Shown in pieces: positions 37,125-48,873 of a stretch of DNA of 64,000 nt. The notes under the pieces are model-generated. The model was not told the DNA's origin. It searched no databases and saw only the letters and a list, made by a program, of their open reading frames with translations. Location: positions 47,032,907 to 47,096,906 of the forward strand of contig OY970820.1 in assembly GCA_963853835.1 (NCBI GenBank), in the 5' to 3' direction. Position numbers and translations under genes: made by a program. Within the stretch, counting starts at the first letter, position 1. Each line of letters begins with the position of its first letter. The DNA is from Calendula officinalis (Eukaryota > Streptophyta > Magnoliopsida > Asterales > Asteraceae).

Positions 37125-39704
37125 ATGTCAACAATCATTGCACCTGTTATGTCTGGTAAGGGAGTGCCCATCTTTGATGGAAAAGACTTTCATCAATGGA
37201 AGCTTAAAGCTCAGTGGTATCTTTAATCCATTCATCATGAGATGCTCACTGTGCTAAATGATGGTCCTATCATTCCACAAACTGTGGAACCCATTGCTGC
37301 TACTGATGATGCTCCTGAGAGCACAAGAACAGTTCCTAAACTGAAACACACCTGGACTGATACTGACCGTCAGTTATTCAGTCTAGACTCAAGAGCAAAG
37401 GGGGTGATTGGTAATGTTGTTACCAAAGAAATACTTAATGCAATTATGAAATTGCCAACAACAAAGGCTATTTGGGATAGTCTATCAATCACTTATGAAG
37501 GCACACCAAAGGTGAAGTTGCAGAGGAAAAGCAACATGAGAAGGAAGTATGAAAACTTCTTCTCTAGTCCAAATAAAGACATCACTACTCTCTATAACAG
37601 GTTAAATACTATTGTCCATGATTTAATCAATGTAGGCATTGTGAAGGAGGAAGGAGAGCTTGTTCAAAAGATCTTGGATAGTCTTCCTCAACAGTTTCTT
37701 GACATGACAAATTCTGTCAATGCTGCCAACAACATTGAGTCATACACTCTTCAAACTCTGTATGGTTTAATGTTGAATCATAAGGAGAGTAATGTTGCAG
37801 GACTGATCAACTGGAAGAAAACTGACAGGTCTTCCACTGGCATGGCTCTAGTTGTGCAACAGGCATATACTGTAACTGAGCCTGAAGAACCAGAAGTTGA
37901 TCTTGCTGATGCTGAGGCAGAAGAGCTTGGAACACAAATGGCTCTTATGTCTATGAAGCTGGATCAGTTGAAAAAGAAGAGGCTTGGTGTTAGCTCTTCC
38001 AATACTGACCCAAGATCAGGTCTTTGCTATAGGTGTGGAAAGCCTGGGCACATTGCTGCTAATTGTCATACCAAGTCAACTGAAACTGATCAGAATGACA
38101 AGATTGCATACCGAGCTAAAAGATATAGAGACAAGTATGTCAAGATAAAGAACTGGAGCAAGGGGAAGAATGCAGCAGGGAATGGAGCACCTCATCAAGC
38201 ACTTTACTCAGAGGCTTGGATGGATGAGGAGATAAGTGATGATGAGGAAGAGATTGAGAACAAAGCCTTCATGGCTTTTACTGAAAAAGATTTGAAGAGC
38301 TCCTTTGAAAGAGATATCAAATAAGCTGAGAGGATGAGTGTCCATACTGATTCGGATTCCACTCAGTTGTACATGGTGAGTTCCTTTCAAACTTATTCAG
38401 TCAATGAAAAAGAAAAGATTTTTGAGTATATGATTGTTGATCTTAAAACTTTAGTACAAAGAGAAAAAGCTTTAAAATCAACAATTCTTGAACTTGAAAG
38501 GGTAAATAATGAACATTTAGATAAATTAGCAAAATTTAAAGATTTAGAACTAAACGTTTTAAACTTACAAGACATGAACCAAAGATTAGCTGATAAAGCT
38601 CATTTACACAAATTAGAAAAAGAAAAATTTGAAAACCAGTGTAAATCTTGGGGAAATGCATCTATTAAATTAAATAAATGTCTAAATCAACAATTTCCAG
38701 AAAACGTAAGGGCTGCACTTGGTGTTGATCCTCAGTTAAAAAAATAGAAATAATTTTGCTGATTTATTTGAAGAATTTTCTGATATGAACCCTATTCAGT
38801 TTGTAAAAGCAAAAACTTTTTGTGAAGTTGGATGTCAAACTAAGTCAGATGATAAGGATAAAATCATTTTTGAAAAACCAATTGGTCCTTCCATCTGCTC
38901 TAAGTGCTATACTGAACTACAAGAGCCCAGTATTGAATTTCCTGAAAAAGAAATTTTTGATACTGACCTCGAAGTTGTGCAGTATGACACTTCTGCTGTT
39001 CCTCCATTTGAAGTTTTATTTAACACAACTACTTTTGAGATATATAAAGAACCTGAGTCTACAGGAAAGAAAATCACTACTACTCAAAATGTTTTATCTA
39101 ATACTGAATCTACAGGAACCGCAAAGTCAACTACTCAAGAATCTAAAGAACATGTTCAAGTTGTCATTCTAAAACATGATAAAAAGAAAACAACTTCAAC
39201 AGGATCTTCAAGTGGCAAAAACAAGAAGTCAAGTGATAAAAAGACTTCTCTGCCTAATAAAACTAAGACACCAGAACCATCTCCTTCAAAACCAGTCAAA
39301 CATAACATTAAAACTCAAATAAAAATGACAAAAATAACATTTTAAAATGTATTGGTGATCAGATAAAAGTCTTAAGTCAAAAGTTTGCAAAACTCACTAA
39401 TACTGATCAACCAAAAGTCAAACAATTTTCAAAAATTCCTTATGAAAATATGTTTCGAAACAGACCTAGAAAATGTTATAGATGTCACCATACTGGACAT
39501 AAATGAGATGAATGCTGGACTGATCTCTCAAGTCCTAGGTACTCAGTACAAAATAAAAGGAGAGAAACCAAGTTAGTATCACCAAAGAAAACCTCAAAGG
39601 TTTCTCCTGAATTGATACTGACCTCTCCAACAAAAGAGATCAAGTCAACCCCTGTTTCTCCCACCAAAGGTCCCATTCAAAAATGGGTTCCTAAAAAGAA
39701 CTAA
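37125..39704 (+). pseudogene. Copia gag of element B, broken
   Basis: The family start is ATG at 37125 (MSTIIAPVMSGKGVPIF). A GAA-to-TAA type change stops it at about 37225, and the frame reopens at 37242 for 360 codons with the Gag core and CCHC knuckle CYRCGKPGHIAANC. Another stop follows DIK at 38322-38324. An extra A near 38740 shifts the frame. The second knuckle CYRCHHTGHK is followed by a TGA at about 39504 in place of the usual Gly. The coiled-coil-like central part (38400-38700) includes ILELERVNNEHLDKLAKF. It ends KWVPKKN with TAA at 39702-39704, as in A and C. Confidence 0.9.
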
Positions 39705-39712
39705 CTCTTAAT

Positions 39713-42700
39713 TTGTGTCTTGTGCAGGGTGACAGAAAATGGTACTTAGATAGTGGTTGTTCAAGACACATGACTGGCAGTATGGAGTACCTCCTCAATT
39801 ATACTCCAGAGAAGGGTTCTTCTGTCAAGTTTGGAGATGATTCTATATGGAAAACCAGAGGGTATGGAGTAATCAAGGCAGGCAACATAACTTTTAAAAG
39901 AGTTGCCTATGTAGAGGGTCTTAAAGACAATCTGCTCAGTATCAGCCAGATGTGTGATGATGATAATGAAGCTCGTTTCAGAAAGATTGCAGGAATCATC
40001 TATAATGATAAAGGGCAACCTGTACTCGTTGCTATAAGAGAAAAGGATGTTTATGTGGTCAATCTGTCTGAAATAGACCCCACTATTCGAGTTTGCCTGC
40101 TGTCTAAAGTCAAACCAGAATTACATTGGTTATAGCACAAGAAGCTCTCTCACATAAATTTCAGAAATATAAATGAGCTCAGTATTAAGAAACTGGTGAG
40201 AGGGTTGCCCACTATTACTTATTCAAAAGATAAGTTATGCTCAGCATGTGAAATGGGCAAGCAGAAAAAGAGTTCATTCAAGTCAAAGGTTAATCATTCC
40301 ATCAATGAACCTCTTACAATGATACATATGGATCTTTTTGGTCCCATCAGCACACCATCTTTGGCCAAAAAGATCTATACTTTAGTCCTGGTTGATGAAT
40401 TCTCGAGATAGACTTGGGTCATTTTTCTTAAGACTAAAGCCGATGCAACAACAGAAATCATTGCCTTCATTAAAAGAGAAGAACTTCAAAAAGGCAACAA
40501 GGTCAAACAATTAAGAAGTGACCATGGTACTGAGTTTAAGAACTCAGTATTGGCTGATTTCTGTGAAGAAAAAGGAATCATTCAAAACTTCTCTGCAGCC
40601 TACACACCACAACAAAATGGTGTTGTAGAACGAAAGAATAGAACCTTGATTGAAGCTGCATGAACATTGTTATGCCATGCTGGACTGGCACAGAGCTTCT
40701 GGGCAGAAGCTGTCAATTGTGCAAATTTTACTCAGAACAGAGCTACAATAGTCAAGAGACATCAAAAGACTCCTTATGAGTTATATAATGGCAAGGTTCC
40801 TAATGTGGAATACTTCCACATCTTTAGGAGTAAATGTTTTGTACTCAGTACTAAACAAAATCTCAACAAATTTGCTCCCAAAGCAAATGAAGGTGTGTTC
40901 ATGGGCTACTCTCCACACTCTAAAGCCTTCAGAGTGTATGTCATCTCAACTAAGATGATTGTAGAATCTATTCATGTTACATTTGATGAAAATCAGAATG
41001 AGCATTCTACCTCAGCAACAGAAGACATCAGTGGCATAGAAATTCTATGCAATCCAGAAAACTCAATTGCTGAACAACCAAAGTCTCACCCATACTATGT
41101 TGATCATGGTATGAGTGATACTAATCAAGAAATAACTCAGTCTAACTCAAATGTATCAAATTCTGAGGTTCCCATAACTGAGAACCCAAATACTGAGTTT
41201 CCAATTCTTGACTTGAACAACTCCACCTATGATGAAGGTGAATCTTCCAGTACTGCTCAAGAATCCACATCAAATCTGCAAAATTCAGAAGAATAGCAAC
41301 CAGTATTGTCTGATACTGACCAGAATTAAACTCAGTATCAGGCAGACACTACATCAACACAACAAGATATTGTTGACCTTGCTTCAAATGCTACCTTAGG
41401 AAACAATCTAAGGGAACACAGAGATCATCCTCATTCTAATATTATTGGTCCAATTGAACAAGGTGTTCAAACAAGAAGAAGGTTAGAATTTGAACCCCAA
41501 GGAACTGCAAACTTTTGTTTCTTCACAAGCTTCTTATCTACCATGGAACCAAAGAAAGCTGATGAAGCTTTATTAGATGAAGACTGGGTAGAAGCTATGC
41601 AAGAAGAACTGACAGAGTTTGAAAGAAATAAAGTTTGGAACTTAGTACCACCTCCTGCTGGCAAAACTATTATTGGTACTAAGTGGGTGTTCAGAAACAA
41701 GATGGATAAGGATGGTGTTGTCATCAGAAATAAAGCAAGACTGGTTGCTCAGGGTTACAGGCAAGAAGAAGGCATTGACTATGATGAAACTTTTGCACCA
41801 GTTGCAAGAATTGAAGCTATTAGGTTGTATCTTGCATATGCAGCTTTCAAGAATTTCAAAGTTTATCAAATGGATGTCAAGAGTGCTTTTCTTAATGGAA
41901 AACTACAGGAGGAAGTTTATGTTAAACAACCACCAGGTTTTGTTGATCCTAAATTTCCTAATTATGTTTTAAAGCTTGATAAAGCTCTATATGGGCTCAA
42001 ACAAGCTCCCAGAGCCTGGTATGATACCCTGTCTGAGTACTTAATTGAAAATAAGTTTATAAGAGGTAAAATTGACAAAACATTATTTTCAAAAAGGAAA
42101 GGTTCTGACATTCTACTCATTCAGATATATGTAGATGATATTATCTTTAGCTCCACTCACAAGTCAATGTGTGACTGGTTTGCTAAGATAATGTCATCTC
42201 AGTATCAGATGAGTATGATGGGAGAACTTACTTACTTTCTTGGTTTACAAGTTGAACAAAAGCCTGATGGCACTTTCATAAATCAAAGTAAGTATGTGCA
42301 TGACATGCTTAAGAAATATATTTTTGAAAATTTATCTTCCATGCACACTCCTATGGGTACTCAGGATAAAATAAGTAAAGATGAAACTGGTAAACCAGTA
42401 TGTCAATCCACATACCGAGGTATGATTGGTTCTTTACTCTACTTAACAGCTAGCAGGCCTGATATCATATTTGCAACTTGTTTGTGTGCTCGGTATCAGG
42501 CTGATCCTAAAGAATCACATATGAAAGCAGTTAAGCGCATTTTTAGATATCTTTCAGGTACTCCTAACATGGGTCTTTGGTATCCCAAAGACTCAAAATT
42601 TGACCTTGAAGGGTATACAGATGCAGATTTTGCAGGTTGTAGGTTGGACAGGAAGAGTACAAGTGGAGGATGTCATTCCTCAGTGGCAGACTAGTTGGTT

Positions 42701-43068
42701 GGTCATCCAAGAAACAAAACTCAGTAGCAACTTCTACCGCAGAAGCAGAATATGTTGCTGCAGGATGTTGTTGTGCTCAACTCTTGTGGATGCAGTATCA
42801 ACTAATGGACTATGGGTTCAATTTCCAGAAGACACCAATACATTGTGATAACAAGAGTGCTATTGCTATCACTGAAAACCCAGTCCATCATTCCAGAACA
42901 AAGCACATTGATATCAGACATCACTTTATTCGAGATAATGTGGAAAAGGGTAAGGTTGAGGTAGATTTCGTTCCTACAGATGATCAATTGGCCGATGTAT
43001 TTACTAAACCTCTCTCTGAGGAAAGGTTTATGTACTTACTAGGACAATTGGGTATGCTGAATCCTTAA
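39713..43068 (+). pseudogene. Copia pol of element B: PR, IN, RT, RNase H, broken
   Basis: In order: protease WYLDSGCSRHMTG (39740-39780); integrase zinc site and core with MIHMDLFGPIS, LRSDHGTEF and GVVERKNRT; reverse transcriptase (41543-42250) with WVFRNKMDKDG, YQMDVKSAFLNG, ALYGLKQAPRAW and IYVDDIIF; RNase H with YTDADFAG, STAEAEYVAAG and DNKSAIAITENP. Lesions seen: stops at about 40133 (Trp), 40409, 40663 (Arg), 41296 and near 41327, and a one-base deletion near 42675, just after KSTSGG, that separates the last RNase H part (42670-43068). The end MLNP is shared with element C. The frame is one base off relative to gag. Confidence 0.93.
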
Positions 43069-43527
43069 TTTTCCTTAAAATTTTTCTGATACTAACTGAT
43101 CAGTATTACTTTCAATACTGACCATCTCAGTATCACTCGTCTGATTTATCAAATTTTATTAATTTTAATTTTTTATTAATTTATAGTTTAAATTAAATGT
43201 TTTTATGATTTTTAATTTTTTTTAGTTTAATGTTTTTTTAAAACTCGGTATTGGAGTCCTGGAGTGATTAAACTGACTTTTAATCCTTATACTCCCCAAC
43301 GGTAACCTTTTTTAATAAGAAAGTTACCGTTGACCGAGGATAAGGCTGTCAAATCAGCCGGTTTTACTTCCCAATACCGTAATTATCTCTAATTAAATAT
43401 AAATAACCGTTTATTTCTTTTTATTCGTCTTTTCTAACAGTTATTTCATATTTTCTCTTTCAATTCTCTCTGCGATTAATGATTTCACTATCTCTTTGCA
43501 AGCAAATTTCTTAAATCAAAATCGCAG
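43069..43527 (+). other. Spacer between pol and the third ORF of element B
   Basis: AT-rich, no ORF. It contains AACTGATCAGTATTAC..., an inverted pair GGTAACCTTT.../AAAGTTACCG near 43300-43330, and ATAAATA sequences near 43400 that may act as a promoter for the third ORF. Element C has a matching spacer at 52757-53213. Confidence 0.6.
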
Positions 43528-46500
43528 ATGGCTAATTACAGATTCGTCGCACCGGAGGCTGCACCGGCAACTCAGTTTTGAAACGACGAAGTGCCCAAAT
43601 TTGCGAGGAACAACATCACTGCAAACTTTAACATACCTCAGGCTTGGGCGTGCCCTGAATTCACTCACATGATCACATATCTGAAGCATTGTCCGATTAC
43701 TCAAGCACTGATTCTTTCTCCTAGTGCAATCTATCCGGAAATACTATGTGAATTTTGGTACTCTGCTAAACTTGACTCTCCGGACATGATTACCGGTTGG
43801 GTTATTCGAGAACAAAGAAGCGCTTTTGTGTCCACAACAATAATTCGGGAAACAATGAGGCTTCCTGCTCACGCTCAGTATGAGCCCTTTGTTGACCGAA
43901 CAGAGGCTCGCTTAGTGTTACCATTCATTGGACGCAGAGGTACCACAGGCATAATTAAACGAAATGAATTTGGTCCAATGTGGGGTATCTTAATTTCCAC
44001 ACTTATTAGGTGTATGACCCACAAGACAGGGGCATTGGATCAAATCAATGAATTCGGGATGCAGATTGTTCATGCCATGTATCATGGTCGAGATATTGAT
44101 TATGCTAGACTGATCTTTAACGAAATAGCTTCTCTGATTCGGGCTCCATTCAGAGAACTCAATGTTCCTTTCTGCAGATTTCTTTCTCTCATTTTTCAAA
44201 GTGGCATACCTGCACATGTCTATGATGAGTTCATTAGTCCAAGGGTGGACCTTCCTCCACTTCATGAGAAGATTTATTTTTATAGACCAAGAGAAGGAGA
44301 GCCTGTACTGCGTCACTCCATGTGGGCTATAGTCCAGGCACACATCAATGATGAACAAAATTCTGATACTGAATCAGAAAATGATGATACTGACGATGAC
44401 AGTGGTAATGGTGGGAATGATGATCAAGATACTGAGATGGTGGAAGCTCAACCAGCAGTAGTACAATAACCAACGCACATTTCTCCACCTGCACAGGATC
44501 CTGATGCTCCTCATATTGAAATAGCTTCTGATACTGAGCCCACAGAAGATACACCACTGGTCATTCAAAGAAGAAGAAGAAATCTTTCCCCAGTTCTTAT
44601 GGGAAACTTATCATCAGAAGAAATGCAACCCGGAAATGTTCCTTCATTAACTGCATCTCTTCAAGCACAAAGCTTAGTTGCAGCCAACGCTGACCTTCCA
44701 GGTCCTGAACCAGAACCAACTGCTCAACATATTGAGGAACCCCATGCTCCTCTGGATGTAGAAATTCAGTATGAGCAGCATACACTGGAAGGTGCAGATG
44801 TCAGAAGAAAAGAGGCTCCTGAAGGTGCTGGTGCCTCAAATCAACATACAGAAGATCCAGCACCGACCTCAAATGCTGCAAGAAGAGAATCCGACAAGGT
44901 CTCAGGTATGAATTTCTAAAAAGCCCTAAACTTTTATATATATCTAATTTTCCCAAATAGAGACTATGTATTGGCCAGTACCAACTCAATACTGACCACA
45001 GTCTCAAACGAACTTTCAAATATATCCACTTATGGCCAACATAGTTAGCCCACTGCTGCTATGCAAAACTCATATATTGAGCACCTCAATGATCATTGTC
45101 AGTCTACAGTTGTCTCAACATTTAAAGAAACAATGGTGGTTGATGTCATACTGACACTCACTGGTGCTGCTTGAATTATGTCCAACTTATTTTTGAGTTG
45201 GGTCACATGATTCAAGAAATGATCACAAACCTTTTAAGCCACAATAGCCAAAATTTTCCATGGGTTTAGCCACATTTCTGTTATCACTCTGATACCGAGT
45301 GATATACATTGAAAATAATAAGAAGCACATCCCAGACTTCGATTACCCAAACCAAAAAACCTTTTAGTAAATGTGACCTATCCTATACTGAACTACTTAA
45401 ATTTTCACACTCACCTTTACTAAAATTTTCTTACACATGCTATGCACAAGTTCAAAATATTTCATCATGAACCAGATGAAATACAGACTTCAAATATCTG
45501 TTTATATGATTATAGAGTTAAACAACACCACAATTCTATTTGATAAACCTTTCTTACTAACCAGTTTTCTATTTTTGTTTCTTTAGCACCATCTGTGCAG
45601 GGCCAAAGGGCACAAGCCACTCAGTCTCAGGAAGTACATGGGGCTTTACAGACTATTCTGAATCAAATCCTGGCTATGCAGACCACTCAGAATAATATTC
45701 TGGCCAGGATGGATGCCATGAGTACTGAGATAGACTCCTTAAAGCAGTCAGTGGCACTTCTTCAGCAACCACAACAGCCTCCACAACCTCCACAATCTCC
45801 AACTAGAAGAAATAATGATGAGGAAGGCCCTGATACTGAGCCTCGAAGATCACCCTCTCCTGCACATATTGAGGGTGCACAGGATGCTGCTACTGAACCT
45901 ATGCTCTCCCCAACTCCTGAAGATCCACAGGGGGACATAGGTGGTGATACTGAACCTATTCCCTCCCCATCAAATGATAACAATAAGGGGAGAAAAGACA
46001 AAGAGACCAAGAGATCGATCAACCTGAGCCATCTGCTAAGGGGGATAAAAGAAGGAAGTTAAATGAAGATCAACCTCCACAGCAACAACAACAACAACAT
46101 CGGCAAACACCTCATACTGAACCACTTAGGTTTAGGTATGAAAGAAGCAGACAAAGGGGAAGGTCAGTTTTGGAACAACTTGAAGAAGAACCATCTTAGC
46201 CATCTGCTCAGGGGGAGACTGAAACTGACCAACCATATCAAGCTGTTAATGAGGAAAATAACTTGCAGATTATAGTATATGGGCCTTTTGTTTGGCCTAT
46301 TGCTGATGATGAAGATGAAGAACATCCAGTGCCATCCGAAAATTTTCTAAACTTTGCACTGGATGAAGCAAATAAAGAAAGCTCTTCATCATCATCCTCA
46401 AATGATGAAGAGCCTCCAAGAAAACCAATCTCTCCTCAAGCTGAAGGACCTTCTAGAATCCCTAGAAGACCAATAACCAGAAGAATGTCAAATGTGGTTA

Positions 46501-47435
46501 TGTCCTCAGAATCAAGTGAAGAATCAGATCCAGCTCCACTGACTTCTAGACCTAGAAGATCTGTTCAATATACTGAGGTTGAGATTGAAGCTCAAAGATA
46601 TTTTCCTGTCAAGGAAGAAGATCCTGAAACTGATACTGAGGCAGATGATTCATGGAAACCTCATACTGTCAGAAGACAAGGTGATGATGTTCTCCAACAA
46701 TAATGGAACATTGTTGCTCAAAGATTCAGATATAGGGAGAACAGGATGGGTATGTTGAGAAATAAAGCTTTTCTGAATGTGAAGAACATATACTGGCTAA
46801 ATGAATTTGTCAACAAAATAAAAGTCAAAACTGTTGACAGATCTATTATTGCAACATGCAATGGACCAGTCAGTCCTCCAATGAAGATTTTCCTTCATGA
46901 TATTCAGAATATGGGATTTCAAGACTGGATAAAAATTGCAAGACTGATAAAGGAGATGCCATCTAGATCTTTTGAAGACCAAGTGATGATGGATGAAATC
47001 TGGGATGTATCTGCTATATGCTATGAAAAGGGCATCCTTTATGCAGCAGATTACATGGCACTCAGTGTGATGACTGAGGCTGTAAAGAACAACAAACCTG
47101 AATGCCTTAACACCTTCAGAATTTTTCCCAAATATACTGTTCCTCCTAATCTTATCTTTCAGGATCAAAAGAGTACCATATATCCAACATCTGGATATAT
47201 GTATACTGACTCAGATGATAGGGAGTGTTTCATTACTAAAGCAGATTTGCCAACAGCTCCTATTAGCCATCTGGTGGGCTTGAAATGGATGATAACCAAG
47301 AAAGAAGACTCTTGGTTCAGAAAGAAGATAGTTGTTGTGCTAAACAACACGCAAGATGAACTGAAGAAGAGAGAAGAGTTCATCCATGTGAAGAAAGAAG
47401 TCTTCAACGAGTTTGAGTCAATCAACAAAGGATGA
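43528..47435 (+). pseudogene. Third (env-position) ORF of element B, two exons
   Basis: Exon 1 starts ATG 43528 (MANYRFVAPEAAPATQF) and ends at 44905 in phase 1. The intron is 44906-45586 (GTATGA...TTACTAAC...TTTCTTTAG). Exon 2 runs 45587-47435 and rejoins the frame as SAPSVQGQR. Exon 1 encodes a folded-looking domain (CEFWYSAKLDSPDMITGW, FGPMWGILIST, NEFGMQIVHAMYHGRDIDYA). Exon 2 encodes a possible coiled coil (LQTILNQILAMQTTQNNIL), acidic/serine tracts and a C-terminal domain (DQKSTIYPTSGYMYTDSDD). Layout and spacing resemble the third ORF of Asteraceae copia elements; function unknown, no membrane segment seen. Stops at 43579 and 44467, a shift before 46062 and a stop near 46702 break it. 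Confidence 0.75.
44906..45586 (+). other. Intron in the third ORF of element B (681 nt)
   Basis: The donor is CTCAG/GTATGA. A branch-point-like TTACTAAC lies about 27 bases before the TTTGTTTCTTTAG acceptor. Removing it joins exon 1 phase 1 to the frame of exon 2; the other nearby AG (CTGTGCAG) would not. Element C has the same donor. Confidence 0.8.
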
Positions 47436-47506
47436 AGAAGAAGACTTTGCAGCCTGTATTTGTTAAATTTTGATTTCTCTTTGTAATTGTTTTGTTATCA
47501 TTAGAT

Positions 47507-47516
47507 AAGGGGAGAT
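47507..47516 (+). other. Polypurine tract of element B
   Basis: AAGGGGAGAT directly before the 3' LTR, the primer for plus-strand synthesis. Confidence 0.88.
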
Positions 47517-48022
47517 TGTTAAGGCAAAAAGCCTTACCTCTTTGAATCTTAGGATAACAAAACAACCTAGACTAGCTTAGATTAAATAGTAGATTAAATT
47601 AGCTAAGTTTAGGAGTGATACTGAGTTTGGCCAGTATTGGCCACTCAGTATCAACACTCAGTATTGGAAAACCAATACTGAGTAGAAGGACTGAGTTACA
47701 GTCAATATAGTAACGGACTAAGATCAAATCCCTTGATCTTAGTCATTTCCTTAGCTTAGTCCTTCAGTTACTCCTTTGCCCTTTATGTAAGATCTCTATA
47801 CCACTATAAATAGAGATCATCTTGCAAAGGAGTATTTACCAATTTACAAGTTCACAAATATCTCTTTGTAATTGTTTAAGTGGTCTTGTATTTCCGCTAT
47901 AAGCCACACTTTGTGGAATAATATACGTTTGACTAAATTACTGTGTTAATCACCTTAATTTTCTTAAGTAAATTATTAATCTAAACAATTATCAAACAAA
48001 CCAGGGTTGTTGTGACCTAACA
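47517..48022 (+). repeat. 3' LTR of element B (506 bp)
   Basis: Same length as the 5' LTR, with 12 substitutions counted by eye (about 2.4%) and no indels. Followed by the TTTTC duplication. Confidence 0.95.
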
Positions 48023-48302
48023 TTTTCCGATGAAAAATCCATGTTATTCATAAAACGTAACATCATATATGCTGATCCATTGCACATGAGCATTATAGTT
48101 CACTCTTAAATTACTCCTATGATCTGTTATAACCGGCATGATCTTTCGCAGGAGCCACCTACAATATAGGACAAAATGTAAGGGTACATAGGGGTAGGTG
48201 AGCAGAATCAAGTATCACGGGATCTTGATTGGGGTGCGCTGAGATAAAATTTGAGAGGGGGATTGAAGTATGGGATGCAATTCAGCTAAACATGGTAAAT
48301 TG
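48023..48302 (+). other. Internal sequence of element D between B and C
   Basis: 280 bp starting with the TTTTC duplication and ending at the left edge of C. No ORF. The stretch GGGGTAGGTGAGCAGAATCA then AGTATCACGGGATC loosely recalls D sequence near 35860-35900, fitting a repeated organisation of D. Confidence 0.6.
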
Positions 48303-48796
48303 TGTTAGGTCACAACACCCTGGTTTAGTTGGTTAATTGATTGGTTAATTATATCACTTAAGACAAATATTGTAAAAGAACAAGATATGAGTCAAATGTA
48401 TAATTCCACTAAGTGTGGCTTGTTTCGGAATAACAAGACCACTAATCAATTACAAAGGATATGAAAATGTAAAGTGAATTGGTGAGTCCTCCTTTGCAAG
48501 ACGATCTCTATTTATAAAGATATAGAGATCTTACATAATGGGCAAAGGAGTAACCGAAGGACTAAACTAGGAAAATGACTAAGATCAAGGGAATTGATCT
48601 TAGTCCGTTACAAAAAGTAACTCAGTCCTTCTACTCAGTCCTTGTACTCAGTATCACTATCTGATACTGAGTTCCAATACTGATCACTCAGTATCAGACT
48701 TAGACTTAGCTATATTATTCTACATATTAATCAAAGCTAGTCTAGGTTGTTTTTGTTATCTTAAGATCCAAAGGGGCAAGGCTTTTTGCCTTAACA
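48303..48796 (-). repeat. 3' LTR of element C (494 bp)
   Basis: Plus strand TGTTAGGTC...GCCTTAACA. Compared with the other LTR it lacks one ACTGATACTGAGT unit. Confidence 0.95.
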
Positions 48797-48805
48797 ATCT
48801 CCCCT
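48797..48805 (-). other. Polypurine tract of element C
   Basis: AGGGGAGAT on the minus strand, abutting the 3' LTR. Confidence 0.88.
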
Positions 48806-48873
48806 ATCTAATGATAACAAAACAACTACAAAAAAAAAATACTACAACAGCATAAGTAGCAAAATCTTCATCT

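Larger units (their letters stand above)
36521..48022 (+). mobile_element. Full-length Ty1/copia element B (11.5 kb)
   Basis: Two 506-bp LTRs with 12 substitutions by eye, an exact TTTTC target duplication, primer site, purine tract, gag, pol in copia order and a large third ORF with an intron. It is inserted in element D. Many nonsense changes and several frameshifts mean it cannot make its own proteins. The length and extra 3' ORF recall the Sirevirus group of copia elements, though only a reverse transcriptase tree could place it. Confidence 0.95.

Noticed and set aside
36521..43068. RIP-like or methylation-driven C-to-T nonsense pattern in element B
   Set aside because: The stops come from mixed changes (G to T, C to G, G to A and C to T), so no single mutational signature is clear.
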